Positions 16,086-25,738 of a stretch of 64,000 nucleotides of DNA are shown here, piece after piece (within the stretch, counting starts at the first letter, position 1; each line of letters begins with the position of its first letter). A program made the translations under genes and the position numbers. Origin of the DNA: UBA1479 sp040216635. GTDB taxonomy: Bacteria > Pseudomonadota > Alphaproteobacteria > Rhodospirillales > Casp-alpha2. The stretch spans positions 62,001-126,000 of the forward strand of contig JAVJOU010000023.1 in NCBI GenBank assembly GCA_040216635.1, given 5' to 3'. A model generated the notes under the pieces. The model was not told the origin of the DNA. It did no database searches and was given only the letters and a program-made list of their open reading frames with translations.

Positions 16086-17906
16086 CTAGCCATTTTTGGT
16101 TGCGCGCACCTTGACGTAACTGCCGGGCGCATCGTCCAGAACCTTCAGCTTGCCGTCGCCGGGCACGCGCGCGGGAACGGTTTTCTTGCCGGACCGTTTC
16201 TTGATCCAGGCATCCCAATCCAACCACCAGGACCCGTCGTGCTGTTCGGCCTTGTCCAGCCAGGCATCCGGGTCTTTCGGTGTTTGGGCGTTGGTCCAGT
16301 AGCAATACTTGTTGGCCGCGGGCGGGTTGATCACCCCCGCGATATGGCCCGATGCCGACAGCACGAAGCGGATGGGGCCTTTGTACAATTGGGTCGCCGC
16401 ATAGGTCGCTTTCCACGGCGCAATATGGTCTTCGCGGGTCGAAATGATATAGGTCGGCACGTCGATCTTGCCCAGATCGATGGGCGTGCCCGCCAGCGCG
16501 ATCCCGCCCGGCGTGGCCAGTTTGTTTTCCAGATACATCTTGCGCAGATAGAACGAATGCATGGCCGCCGGCATGCGGGTGGAATCGGAATTCCAGAACA
16601 ACAGATCGAAGGGGAAGGGATCCTTGCCCAACAGGTAGTTGTTGACCACGAAGGACCAGATCAGATCGTTGGCGCGCAGCATATTGAAGGTGGTCGCCAT
16701 TTCCGAGCCTTCAAGAAAGCCGCGTTCGTTCATTTTGGCTTCCATGTTCTGCATCTGGGTTTCGTCGACGAATACGGAAAGGTCCCCGGCGTCAGCAAAG
16801 TCGACCATGGTGGTAAAGAAGGTCGCGGCATTGATGCGCTTCTTCCACTTCTGGCCTTTTTGCGCCGCCATCCAGGCCAGGGTTGCCGCCGTCAACGTGC
16901 CGCCCAGGCAGTAACCGATGATATTGACGGCGCGCTCGCCGGTCGCCTGTTCGATCGCTTCCAGGGCGGCCAGGGGGCCTTCGAGCATGTAATCGTCATA
17001 GGATTTCTTGGCCAGTTTGGCATCCGGGTTGACCCAGGAAATGACGAACACCGTATGTCCCTGTTCCGAAGCCCAGCGGATGAACGAATTTTCCGGCCGA
17101 AGGTCCAGGATATAGAACTTGTTGATCCAGGGCGGGACGATCAAAAGCGGCGTCTGCGCGACCTTATCCGTTAACGGATCGAACTGGATCAGTTCGATCA
17201 GGTCGTTGCGAAAGACGACCTTGCCCTTGGCGGTGGCGACGTTCTTGCCGATTTCGAAGGCGTCCATGTCGGTCATGCGGATTGCCAGCTTGCCGTCCCC
17301 GCGTTCAAGGTCGGTCAGCAGGTTGTTCAGCCCGTTGATCAGGTTCTCGCCCTTGGTTTCGACCGTGGCACGCAAGGCTTCCGGATTGGTCATCAGGAAG
17401 TTGGTCGGCGACAGGGCATCGACGAATTGCCGGGTGTAGAAATCGACCTTGCGTTGGGTTTTCGCATCAAGACCGTCCACATCCTTGACGGTCGATTCCA
17501 GCCAGTTCGCGGTCAGAAGATAGGATTGCTTGATGAAATCGAATACCTGATTTTCGGACCAGGCTTCGTCCTTGAAGCGCCGGTCGCCCCGCGCAGGCTG
17601 TGCCACGGGCCCCGCATCCGCGCCCATCATGCGCAGTGCCGTCGACTGCCATAACTCCATATATCCCTGCCAAAGGCTCAGGCCCGATTCCATCATTTTG
17701 GCCGGATCGGTAACCATATGACGGGTCATTTCCAGGAAGGCTTCGCCGATATTCAGCGGATCCACATCCTGCGCCTGGATTTCGTCGCCGTGCCGCCCGA
17801 GCCACTCCGTGACGAGGCGCTGGCTGCGTTCGGCGATCTCGACCATGGAATTCGCCAATTCAGCCGGCGATTCGGCGGCATCTGAATCTGGTGTCTTTTT
17901 GTCCAT
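16086..17906 (-). CDS. phaC: Class I polyhydroxyalkanoate synthase
   Basis: Protein of 606 residues from ATG 17906; a longer frame to 17969 adds 21 residues without family support. It polymerises 3-hydroxyacyl-CoA into PHA granules. The N-terminal PhaC domain (about 80-260) is followed by the alpha/beta core with lipase-like box GYCLGGT carrying the catalytic Cys, the Asp in ISTREDHIAPW and the His in SGHIAGVINPP. The PPWINKFYILDL motif is also standard. Length fits class I (PhaC alone, no PhaE). No phasin, PhaR, phaA or phaB lies in the window. It ends 2 bases from the convergent MocR gene. Confidence 0.97.
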   Translation of the reverse strand: MDKKTPDSDAAESPAELANSMVEIAERSQRLVTEWLGRHGDEIQAQDVDPLNIGEAFLEMTRHMVTDPAKMMESGLSLWQGYMELWQSTALRMMGADAGPVAQPARGDRRFKDEAWSENQVFDFIKQSYLLTANWLESTVKDVDGLDAKTQRKVDFYTRQFVDALSPTNFLMTNPEALRATVETKGENLINGLNNLLTDLERGDGKLAIRMTDMDAFEIGKNVATAKGKVVFRNDLIELIQFDPLTDKVAQTPLLIVPPWINKFYILDLRPENSFIRWASEQGHTVFVISWVNPDAKLAKKSYDDYMLEGPLAALEAIEQATGERAVNIIGYCLGGTLTAATLAWMAAQKGQKWKKRINAATFFTTMVDFADAGDLSVFVDETQMQNMEAKMNERGFLEGSEMATTFNMLRANDLIWSFVVNNYLLGKDPFPFDLLFWNSDSTRMPAAMHSFYLRKMYLENKLATPGGIALAGTPIDLGKIDVPTYIISTREDHIAPWKATYAATQLYKGPIRFVLSASGHIAGVINPPAANKYCYWTNAQTPKDPDAWLDKAEQHDGSWWLDWDAWIKKRSGKKTVPARVPGDGKLKVLDDAPGSYVKVRATKNG

Positions 17907-18166
17907 TCGGTCGTTGCGTCCTTTGCGCCGACTAGGCGATTGAGGCAAAATATGGTACCCGATTGCCACGTTACCGAGACGGCCCGAAAATCAAATGGTT
18001 GGGCGAATTCTCCGGTGGCATTATCCTGGGGCGAGCGCGGTAGTTCCGCATTCGTTAATATTGTCGGTTTAGACCGGTAAACTTGGGAATTCAAGGCGGG
18101 GCCCCGTTGCGGGGGAACAGATTTCCGCAGCGTGGGATTGAAGAGCAAAAGGGAGCATAGCGGCAC

Positions 18167-19345
18167 ATGGGCGTGTTTCAGGGGGTAGTTTCCGAGGAAC
18201 GGCTTCGTAATTTGAAGCGGAGCGTTCCGGCGGTTGCGGTCATGGCGGTTGTGCTGACGGGCTGTTCGTCGGTGCCCGATGCGGTCAATCCGGCCGAATG
18301 GTACAAGAGCACGGTCGATCTGTTCTCCGGCGGCGATAAATCCGGCGATCCGGAAGAAGAAGCCCGCCGCAAACGCGAACAGCAGGTCGCGGAAGCCGCC
18401 GGCCAGGAACAGACATCCGGGGACCTGCCCCAGCTTTCAGACGTCGAAAAGCAGCGCGAAAGCCGCAATTTGGGCCTTGCCGCCGATCCGGACCGGCCGC
18501 GTTACGCGCCGGCCATCACGCGCCAGGATCAGTCGGCCGCCGCGGACCCGGTTCGCCCGGCGGCACCGCCGCCGCCGAGCCCGACTGCAACCACACCTAA
18601 GGAACCGATGGCTCAGCCTGCGGAATCCAAGCCGGCCGAGACCATGGCCGAGGCACCCAAGCTGACCGCGCCGAAAGAGCCCAGCGACGACGCGCCCGCC
18701 ACGACGGTTCCGGGCGTGCCGCAATTCTCGATCCCGACCCGTGCCGAACAGGAAGCGGAATTTTCCGGGTTCCAGAACCGCATGCAAAAGCGCTTGGCCG
18801 AGATTTTGGCCGCCGCCGGGGAAGAGCCCAAGTTCGTGCGCCCCTCGGGCATGCCGTCGGGTGTCGGTGTCGGTGAGACCATGGTGATTTCCGGTGATGG
18901 CGTGATCGAGCCGTCCGGATCGCCGCTTCCGACCGTCATGGAAGGGACGAATGTCGCCGGTGTTGCGCAGTCGCAGCCGTTGCCCCCGGGGGCAACGCGG
19001 GTTGCGACCATTGTGTTCCCCAATGGCTCGTCCAAACTGTCGACCCGCGACCGGCAGATCATTTCGCAGGTCGTCGCCCTGCAAAAAGAACGGGGCGGGA
19101 CGTTGCATGTGGTCGGCCATTCGTCATCGCGCACGCGCAACCTAAGCGCGGAACGCCACCGCCTGGTGAATTACAAGATGTCGGCCCAGCGGGCCAAAAC
19201 GGTCGCTTCGGAGTTAATCCGGCGCGGCGCAAACCGCCGGACGGTGGTAACGGCGGCGCTGTCCGATTCGCAACCGCTTTACGCGGAGATCATGCCCAAC
19301 GGCGAAGCCGGGAACCGGCGCGCGGAAATCTTTTTGACGCGCTGA
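18167..19345 (+). CDS. OmpA-family outer-membrane lipoprotein
   Basis: Protein of 392 residues. An unusually long basic N-region (MGVFQGVVSEERLRNLKRS) precedes a hydrophobic stretch ending VVLTGCSS, a good lipobox with Cys33 as the lipidated residue. A Pro/Ala/Glu-rich, probably disordered region spans about 60-270. The C-terminal 110 residues are an OmpA/Pal peptidoglycan-binding domain: TIVFPNGSSKLSTRDRQII, GTLHVVGHSSSRTRNLSAERHRLVNYKMSAQRAKTV, GNRRAEIFLTR. The likely role is tethering outer membrane to cell wall. It is divergent from phaC across 260 bases. Confidence 0.88.
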   Translation: MGVFQGVVSEERLRNLKRSVPAVAVMAVVLTGCSSVPDAVNPAEWYKSTVDLFSGGDKSGDPEEEARRKREQQVAEAAGQEQTSGDLPQLSDVEKQRESRNLGLAADPDRPRYAPAITRQDQSAAADPVRPAAPPPPSPTATTPKEPMAQPAESKPAETMAEAPKLTAPKEPSDDAPATTVPGVPQFSIPTRAEQEAEFSGFQNRMQKRLAEILAAAGEEPKFVRPSGMPSGVGVGETMVISGDGVIEPSGSPLPTVMEGTNVAGVAQSQPLPPGATRVATIVFPNGSSKLSTRDRQIISQVVALQKERGGTLHVVGHSSSRTRNLSAERHRLVNYKMSAQRAKTVASELIRRGANRRTVVTAALSDSQPLYAEIMPNGEAGNRRAEIFLTR

Positions 19346-19457
19346 AGGCTTTCCAGCTAAACGAATGCCGGCTGACGGGTTCTTGCCGTGTGTGATGCAC
19401 GCGGCAAGGCCTGTTTGCTGTTACAATGCACACCCGCTTCTGGCAGATAAGGAAGCC

Positions 19458-20687
19458 ATGATGAAACAGGAATTCCACCGTATTCGGCGTTTGCCGCCCT
19501 ATGTGTTCGCGGAAGTGAACGCCATGAAGGCGCGTGCCCGCGCCGATGGGGAGGACATCATCGATTTCGGCATGGGCAATCCCGATCTGCCGACGCCGCA
19601 GCATATCGTCGATAAGATGGTCGAGGCGGCGCAGGATCCCAAGACCCACCGCTATTCCAATTCCCGTGGTATTCCAGGCCTGCGCAAGGCGCTGTCCGGC
19701 TATTACGAGCGGCGCTTCAACGTTTCGGTCGACCCGGAACACGAAGCCATCGTGACGTTGGGGTCCAAGGAAGGGCTGGCCAATCTGTCCGCCGCCATCA
19801 CCAGCCCCGGCGATGTGATCCTGGTGCCGAACCCCAGTTATCCGATCCATCAGTTCGGGTTCATCATCGCGGGTGCCGCCGTGCGCAACATCCCGGTCAC
19901 GCCCAACGAGAACTTTTTCAAAGCACTTGAACGCGCCGTGCAGCACAGCGTGCCCAAGCCAACGGCGATCGTACTCAATTATCCCAACAACCCGACGGCG
20001 GAACTGGTTGATCTGGCGTTCTATGAGCAGGTCGTCGATTTCTGCCTGTTCCACGGAATCTATATCCTGTCGGACCTGGCCTATTCGGAAGTCTATTTCG
20101 ACGACAATCCGCCGCCCTCGATCCTGCAGATTCAAAAGGCTTGGGACATTGCCGTGGAATTCACGTCCATGAGCAAGACCTATTCCATGCCCGGCTGGCG
20201 TATCGGGTTCGCTGCCGGCAACCGCGATATGATCGCGGCCCTGGCGCGGGTCAAATCCTATCTGGATTACGGTGCTTTCACACCGATCCAGGTTGCCGCG
20301 GCCGCCGCGTTGAATGGGCCGCAGGATTGCGTCGACGAAATGCGCGCGATCTACAAGGAACGGCGCGACGTGCTGATTTCCGGTCTCGACGCGGCAGGCT
20401 GGCAGGTGCCGGCTCCGCCCGCGACCATGTTCGCCTGGGCGCCGATCCCCGAAGATATGGCCCATCTGGGATCGTTGGAGTTTTCCAAGCTGCTGTTGTC
20501 CGAAGCCAAGGTCGCGGTCGCACCTGGTGTCGGTTTCGGCGAACACGGCGACGGCTTTGTGCGCATCGCCGTGGTCGAAAACGTCCATCGCACCCGCCAG
20601 GCCCTGCGCTCCATCAAAACCTTCCTGCAACGCTATCGCGTCGGCGCCTTGGACAACCTGGACCCCGGCAGGCGGGCCCACGGCTGA
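19458..20687 (+). CDS. PLP-dependent aminotransferase, AlaC/LL-DAP aminotransferase type
   Basis: Protein of 409 residues from ATG 19458 (a second ATG follows at once), with AAGGA just upstream. Fold-type I class I/II aminotransferase: GMGNPDLPTPQHIVDKM, NPSYPIHQFGF, NYPNNPTAELV and the PLP-lysine in SMSKTYSMPGWRIGFAAGN. It most resembles the group annotated LL-diaminopimelate aminotransferase or glutamate-pyruvate aminotransferase AlaC. It overlaps the homoserine dehydrogenase start (TGATG), an arrangement widespread in alphaproteobacteria, which places it near aspartate-family amino acid synthesis. Confidence 0.93.
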   Translation: MMKQEFHRIRRLPPYVFAEVNAMKARARADGEDIIDFGMGNPDLPTPQHIVDKMVEAAQDPKTHRYSNSRGIPGLRKALSGYYERRFNVSVDPEHEAIVTLGSKEGLANLSAAITSPGDVILVPNPSYPIHQFGFIIAGAAVRNIPVTPNENFFKALERAVQHSVPKPTAIVLNYPNNPTAELVDLAFYEQVVDFCLFHGIYILSDLAYSEVYFDDNPPPSILQIQKAWDIAVEFTSMSKTYSMPGWRIGFAAGNRDMIAALARVKSYLDYGAFTPIQVAAAAALNGPQDCVDEMRAIYKERRDVLISGLDAAGWQVPAPPATMFAWAPIPEDMAHLGSLEFSKLLLSEAKVAVAPGVGFGEHGDGFVRIAVVENVHRTRQALRSIKTFLQRYRVGALDNLDPGRRAHG

Positions 20688-21979
20688 TGCCGGAACCATT
20701 GCGAGTAGGTATTGCCGGGCTCGGAACGGTCGGCGCGGGCACGGTTCAGGTTCTGGCGGCGCACCGGGATGAAATTTCCCGCCGTGCCGGCCGGGCCATC
20801 GACATCACGGCCGTTTCCGCGCGGGACGCGTCCAAGGACCGGGGCGTGGACCTTTCCGGTATTCAATGGACGGACGATCCCATGGCCCTGGCCGCCGACG
20901 ATAAGGTCGATGCGGTGGTTGAACTGATCGGTGGGGCGGACGGGATCGCCAAAGACCTTTGCGAGGCGGCCCTCAAGAACGGAAAGCACGTGATCACCGC
21001 CAATAAGGCGTTGATCGCCCACCACGGACAGGCGCTGGCCGCCGCCGCCGAGGCCCAGGGCGTTGCGCTGGCGTTCGAAGCCGCTGTTGCGGGCGGCATA
21101 CCGATATTGAAGGGTTTGCGCGAAGGCCTTGCTGCCAACGCCATTTCCCGCGTCTACGGCATCTTGAACGGAACCTGCAATTACATCCTGACGGAGATGC
21201 GCGACACCGGGCGCGAATTCGATGACGTGCTGGCTGAAGCACAGGCCGAAGGTTATGCCGAGGCGGACCCCAGTTTCGACATCGACGGTATTGATGCCGC
21301 ACACAAGCTGGCGATCCTGGCATCGTTGGCGTTCGGCACGCAGGTTGACTTCAAATCGGTCCATGTCGAAGGCATTCGCCATGTCTCGCCCGTGGACCTT
21401 GATTTCGCCCGGGAACTGGGGTTCGGCATCAAGCTTCTGGGGATCGCGACGGAAACCGATGCCGGGATTGAACAACGGGTGCATCCCTGCATGGTGCCGA
21501 TCAATGCCCCCATCAATCATGTTGGCGGCGTGTTCAATGCCGTCGTGGCCGAAGGGGATTTCGTCGACCGCGTGCAGATGGAAGGCCGCGGGGCCGGGGC
21601 GGGGCCGACGGCGTCGGCCGTGGTCGCGGACATCATCGATATCGCGCGCGGCAACACGGTGCCCGGTTTCGCGCGTCCGGCATCAAGCCTGACAGCTCCC
21701 CGGCCGGTGCCCATGGCGGCCCACCGCGGCGCATATTACATGCGGTTCGAAGTCGTGGACAAACCCGGCGTATTCGCCGGCATCGCCCAGGCATTGGGTG
21801 CGCATAACGTGTCCATGGAATCGATCATTCAGCGCACGCGTGATCCCGGCGAGCCCGTTCCCGTGGTCATGACGACCCATGATACGCTTGAATCGGACAT
21901 GACCGAGGCCGCCCAGGCCATTGCGGCACTTGACGCCGTGGTCATGGCACCGCGTATCATCCGGATTGAAGATTTATAG
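20687..21979 (+). CDS. hom: Homoserine dehydrogenase
   Basis: Protein of 430 residues; the start ATG at 20687 overlaps the previous stop. It reduces aspartate semialdehyde to homoserine on the way to threonine and methionine. N-terminal NAD(P) fold GIAGLGTVGAGTVQVL, then KHVITANKALIA, the catalytic region GGIPILKGLREGLAANAISRVYGILNGTCNYIL and AEADPSFDIDGIDAAHKLAIL, and a C-terminal ACT domain (about 350-430: YYMRFEVVDKPGVFAGIAQALG) for threonine feedback. All key positions are present. Confidence 0.97.
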   Translation: MPEPLRVGIAGLGTVGAGTVQVLAAHRDEISRRAGRAIDITAVSARDASKDRGVDLSGIQWTDDPMALAADDKVDAVVELIGGADGIAKDLCEAALKNGKHVITANKALIAHHGQALAAAAEAQGVALAFEAAVAGGIPILKGLREGLAANAISRVYGILNGTCNYILTEMRDTGREFDDVLAEAQAEGYAEADPSFDIDGIDAAHKLAILASLAFGTQVDFKSVHVEGIRHVSPVDLDFARELGFGIKLLGIATETDAGIEQRVHPCMVPINAPINHVGGVFNAVVAEGDFVDRVQMEGRGAGAGPTASAVVADIIDIARGNTVPGFARPASSLTAPRPVPMAAHRGAYYMRFEVVDKPGVFAGIAQALGAHNVSMESIIQRTRDPGEPVPVVMTTHDTLESDMTEAAQAIAALDAVVMAPRIIRIEDL

Positions 21980-22005
21980 GCCGCTTTGCCGAACGAGTTG
22001 GGAAC

Positions 22006-22992
22006 ATGCCCATGAACGATGCCGTAACCGACCGCAATCTGGCCCTGGAAGCCGTGCGCGTGACCGAGGCCGCCGCCGTGGCGGCCATGGCCCATCTGGG
22101 GGGCGGGGATGAACGCGCCGCCGACGAGGCCGCCGTCAAGGCCATGATGGGCAGCCTGGATACCTTGATGGTGGACGGCACCGTGCGTATGGGCGAAGGC
22201 GAGAAAGGCGAAGTCGAGGACCTGTATACCGGCCAGAAGCTCGGCACCGGCGGTGCGCCCAAGGCGGATGTCGCCGTTCTGGCGTTGGAAGGGAAATCGA
22301 TCATTGCGCGTGGCGGTTACAACGCCTTGTCCGTGATCGCCCTGGCCGAGGACGGCGGTTTCCTGTCCGTGCCCAACCTATACATGGAAAAGATCGCCGT
22401 CGGCCCGGGCCTGCCCGAGGACGTCATCGACCTGGATGCCGAGCCGGCGGAGAATTTGAAGGCCCTGGCCAAAGCCAGGAAGGTGGCGGTGTCCGATTTG
22501 GTGGTCTGCATGCTGGATCGGCCGCGTCATGCGCAGATCGTCAACAAGGTCCGCGAGGCGGGGGCCCGCATTCGCCTGATCCTGGACGGTGACGTATCGG
22601 GGGTCGTAGCCACGGCCTTACCGGGATCGGGGGTCGATATTTTTCTGGGCAGCGGCCGTGCGACCCAGGGCGTTCTGTCCGCCGCCGCCTTGCGCGGCCT
22701 GGGCGGACAGATGCAAAGCCGCCTGATCGTCCGCAACGAGGACGAGACTGCGCGCCTGCGCAAGGCCGGTATCGAAGACACGGCCCGCAAGTACAGCATG
22801 CTCGACATGGCGTCGGGCAATGTGACCTTCGCGGCCACGGGGGTGACCACCGGACCCATGCTGTCCGGGGTCCAGTTTACCGACAAGGGCGTCATGGCGA
22901 CCACGCACTCCCTGGTCGTCCGCTCGAAAACGCGCACGCTGCGCTATATCGAAGGACACCATCATGTGTCCAAGCTCACCGGCAGGGTCTGA
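22006..22992 (+). CDS. glpX: GlpX-type fructose-1,6-bisphosphatase homologue with altered active site
   Basis: Protein of 328 residues clearly of the GlpX/class II FBPase fold by length, order and motifs (DGTVRMGEGEK, NLYMEKIAVGPG, LDRPRH, LILDGDVSGV, GVLSAAALRGLGGQ). However, the usual DPxEGT metal/substrate loop reads LALEGK (Asp and Thr lost), the usual GEGExDEAP stretch reads GEGEKGEVE, and the usual GAPEGVL reads RATQGVL (Glu to Gln). These are acidic positions that bind metal or substrate in characterised GlpX enzymes, so activity is doubtful. It sits between hom and recJ, as expected for the alphaproteobacterial glpX, and overlaps recJ by 29 bases. Confidence 0.88.
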   Translation: MPMNDAVTDRNLALEAVRVTEAAAVAAMAHLGGGDERAADEAAVKAMMGSLDTLMVDGTVRMGEGEKGEVEDLYTGQKLGTGGAPKADVAVLALEGKSIIARGGYNALSVIALAEDGGFLSVPNLYMEKIAVGPGLPEDVIDLDAEPAENLKALAKARKVAVSDLVVCMLDRPRHAQIVNKVREAGARIRLILDGDVSGVVATALPGSGVDIFLGSGRATQGVLSAAALRGLGGQMQSRLIVRNEDETARLRKAGIEDTARKYSMLDMASGNVTFAATGVTTGPMLSGVQFTDKGVMATTHSLVVRSKTRTLRYIEGHHHVSKLTGRV

Positions 22993-24826
22993 CACCCGGC
23001 TCGCGGACCAACCGCAACAGGGCAAACCGGGCACAGCCCGGGTTCTTGGCGTAAACCGGTCCCTGACCGGACGCCGCTGGCTGGAAAGGCCGGTCGATCC
23101 GCGTGCCGTGCAGACCCTGGTCCAACGCTGGGACCTGTCGGAACTGACGGCCCGCGTGCTGGCCGGGCGAGGCGTCGGCTTGGAAGAAGTGCCGGCATTC
23201 CTGGCTCCCACGTTGCGCGATCTGCTGCCCGATCCGGGCAGGTTTCTTGATATGGGGTCCGGGGCCGAACGCCTGGCAAGCGCCATCATGCAAGGCGAAT
23301 GCATCGGCATCTTCGGCGACTATGACGTCGACGGCGCGACCTCGTCCGCGGTGTTGTGCCGCTTCGTGCGGGCCGTCGGCGGGCGCACGGCCGTGCATAT
23401 TCCCGACCGGATCAAGGAAGGCTACGGCCCCAATACGGCAGCCATCCTGGGGTTGAAGGACAACCACGGGGCGTCCGTGGTGGTTACGGTCGATTGCGGC
23501 ACCCTGGCGTTCGAGCCGCTTGCCGCAGCACGCGAGGCCGGCATCGACGTGGTCGTGGTCGACCATCACACGGCCGAGGCCGACCTGCCCATGGCGCAAG
23601 CCGTGATCAACCCCAACCGGTTGGACGAAACGGCGGGTCATGGGCAATTGGCCGCCGTCGGGGTGACGTTCTTGCTGGTCGTGGCGATCAACCGGGTGCT
23701 GCGTGAAGCGGGCTGGTACGACAGCCGTTCGCAGCCGGACCTTCTGCAATGGCTTGATCTGGTGGCCTTGGGCACGGTTTGCGATGTGGTCCCCTTGGTT
23801 GGAATTAACCGTGCTTTGGTTACGCAGGGTATGAAGGTCATGTCCGGGCGCCAAAACCTGGGGCTTCGGGCCTTGGCGGACGTGGCCGGCGTGGACGAAG
23901 CGCCGACAGCCTATCACCTGGGTTTCGTCATGGGGCCCCGGGTCAATGCGGGCGGCCGGGTCGGCGAATCGGATTTGGGTTACCGCCTGATGACCACGGA
24001 GCACGAGGACGAGGCCTGGCACCTTGCCCGCCGTCTGGATGCCTTCAACCGGGAACGGCAGGCCATCGAGGCCGGGGTTCTAGAAGGGGCGATGACGCAG
24101 CTTGAGGAGGCCGGCGGCGGCAGCCCCAACGCCATGGGGGCCGTCGCCCTTGCCCATGGGGACGGCTGGCACCCGGGGGTCATCGGGATCGTCGCTTCGC
24201 GCCTGAAGGAACGCTACAACCGCCCGTCCTGCGTGATCGCCTTCAATGACGGGGGCGATGGGGCGCTGGGCGTCGGGTCCGGCCGGTCCGTCAAGGGGGT
24301 CGATCTGGGGGCGGCGATCATCGCCGCGCGCCAGGCGGGGTTGATCGTCAAGGGCGGTGGACATGCCATGGCGGCGGGATTTACCGTGGCACGCGACCGG
24401 TTGGCGGCATTTCGGGCGTTTCTGGACGCCCGTGTCGCGGCCCATGTCGAGGAAAGCGGCATCGTGCCGACCTTGTATCTGGACGGCGCGCTGCGCCCGG
24501 ACGCGGCGACGGCGGAACTGGTCGAGGAAATCGCCCAATTGGGGCCGTTCGGTGCGGGTAACCCGGAACCGCGCTTCGTCATGCCCCATGCGCGGCTGAC
24601 CTATGCCGACCGGGTCGGAGAGAATCACGTGAAATGCGCCGTCGCCAAGGATGCCAAGGGATCGGTCGAAGGCATTGCTTTCCGGGCCTTGAATTCCGAT
24701 TTGGGGCCCACACTTTTGAATCATGACGGGCGCTTGATGCACCTTGCGGGACGGCTGCGCTTCAACAAATGGAACGGCCGGACCACGGTGCAATTCCAGA
24801 TCGAAGACGCCCATCCGGCCGATTGA
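22964..24826 (+). CDS. recJ: Single-stranded-DNA-specific exonuclease RecJ
   Basis: Protein of 620 residues. A 5'-3' ssDNA exonuclease of the DHH family used in recombination and repair. Motifs: GIFGDYDVDGATSSAVL (motif I), VTVDCGT, VVVVDHHTAEADLP (DHH), GTVCDVVPL, MGPRVNAGGRVGES, then DHHA1 domain GWHPGVIGIVASRLKERY and KGGGHAMAAGFT, and a C-terminal OB domain. The ATG at 22964 lies inside the glpX end; translation is probably coupled. Confidence 0.97.
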   Translation: MCPSSPAGSDTRLADQPQQGKPGTARVLGVNRSLTGRRWLERPVDPRAVQTLVQRWDLSELTARVLAGRGVGLEEVPAFLAPTLRDLLPDPGRFLDMGSGAERLASAIMQGECIGIFGDYDVDGATSSAVLCRFVRAVGGRTAVHIPDRIKEGYGPNTAAILGLKDNHGASVVVTVDCGTLAFEPLAAAREAGIDVVVVDHHTAEADLPMAQAVINPNRLDETAGHGQLAAVGVTFLLVVAINRVLREAGWYDSRSQPDLLQWLDLVALGTVCDVVPLVGINRALVTQGMKVMSGRQNLGLRALADVAGVDEAPTAYHLGFVMGPRVNAGGRVGESDLGYRLMTTEHEDEAWHLARRLDAFNRERQAIEAGVLEGAMTQLEEAGGGSPNAMGAVALAHGDGWHPGVIGIVASRLKERYNRPSCVIAFNDGGDGALGVGSGRSVKGVDLGAAIIAARQAGLIVKGGGHAMAAGFTVARDRLAAFRAFLDARVAAHVEESGIVPTLYLDGALRPDAATAELVEEIAQLGPFGAGNPEPRFVMPHARLTYADRVGENHVKCAVAKDAKGSVEGIAFRALNSDLGPTLLNHDGRLMHLAGRLRFNKWNGRTTVQFQIEDAHPAD

Positions 24827-24884
24827 TGTCATTTCTTGAAAAAGTCCCCTTGATTTTGCCTTTCGGGGCGTATACCAAGTGCGC

Positions 24885-24905
24885 CTTCGGGCCGCGAGCC
24901 CGAGG
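24885..24905 (+). other. GC-rich hairpin just upstream of tRNA-Glu
   Basis: CTTCGGGC (24885-24892) can pair with GCCCGAGG (24898-24905) around a CGCGA loop, giving eight pairs including one G-T. It ends 10 bases before the tRNA 5' end. It may be part of the primary transcript removed by RNase processing, or a leftover recJ transcript end; there is no T-run. Confidence 0.4.
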
Positions 24906-24915
24906 CCGAAACAGC

Positions 24916-24990
24916 GTCCCCATCGTCTAGCCCGGCCTAGGACACCTCCCTTTCACGGAGGAGACAGGGGTTCGAATCCCCTTGGGGACG
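24916..24990 (+). tRNA. tRNA-Glu (TTC)
   Basis: Full cloverleaf: acceptor GTCCCCA (24916-24922) pairs with TGGGGAC (24983-24989), anticodon stem CCTCC/GGAGG with loop CTTTCAC giving anticodon TTC at 24952-24954, and T-loop TTCGAAT. The discriminator is G at 24990 and CCA is encoded at 24991-24993. Confidence 0.98.
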
Positions 24991-25111
24991 CCAATTCTTC
25001 TCACCACCTGCGAGCGAATACCGTTTGCGCCGAAGACTGATTCCGGCTGCAATGGGTACTCGAGTATGCGCGTTGCCGGCCAACTGGGCGTGCTCTCAAC
25101 GCGAGGGAAAT

Positions 25112-25633
25112 GTGAACACAATCTTCAATGCCAAGGAATTACCTGTCGATCCGTCGACGTTCGCGGGGGATTTCGTCTGGCTATATGACTATTGGTCGGA
25201 ACGCGCGAACCATGACGGCATGCCCGATTGGGCTTCGATCAAGCTGGTCGAATTTCCGTCATCGATCCTACCCTGGCTAGTGGTCATGGACGTGGTCGAA
25301 GACGACCGGTGTTTCATTTTTCGCTATTGGGGGACGGAACGCACGAATCTGCAGGGCGTTGATATGACGGGCCGGTCCGTCAAGGAACTGAAGATTCCCG
25401 GCCTTGCCGATGCCATGCTGCACCAAAACGAACGCGCGGTTACGGCGCGCGCGCCGATCCTGTTTCTCAACCGTTCCGCAACGTCTTCGGGTGTGCCGGT
25501 GCAGTATGAAGCCTTGCGTCTGCCGGTGACGGACGGCGGCGAACAGGTGGCGAAGGTTCTGGCTCTAAGCCGGTTCATCGACGAACAAGAATACATCGAA
25601 CGACACGAAACAAAGGGACCGACGCCGATTTGA
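25112..25633 (+). CDS. PAS_5 (PF07310-like) domain protein
   Basis: Protein of 173 residues from GTG 25112, which has GAGGG a few bases upstream; the longer open frame runs back toward tRNA-Glu and is not supported. It follows the PAS_5 pattern: LYDYWSERANHDGMPDWASIKLVEFPSSILPWLVVMDVVEDDRCFIFRYWGTERTNLQGVDMTGRSV, then LPVTDGGEQVAKVLALSRFID. This is a single PAS sensor domain without output domain. Ligand and partner are unknown. Three further members form a tandem array at 57.1-58.8 kb. Confidence 0.8.
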   Translation: MNTIFNAKELPVDPSTFAGDFVWLYDYWSERANHDGMPDWASIKLVEFPSSILPWLVVMDVVEDDRCFIFRYWGTERTNLQGVDMTGRSVKELKIPGLADAMLHQNERAVTARAPILFLNRSATSSGVPVQYEALRLPVTDGGEQVAKVLALSRFIDEQEYIERHETKGPTPI

Positions 25634-25738
25634 CGGTGCTGCCGAATAGGGCGAAACCCCTGGTATTCGACGCGTTCGTCTGGCATACGTTTTTTGCCGG
25701 CCGGCTTCCCAAGAAGCAAAGAAACAAAAGGGAACACG

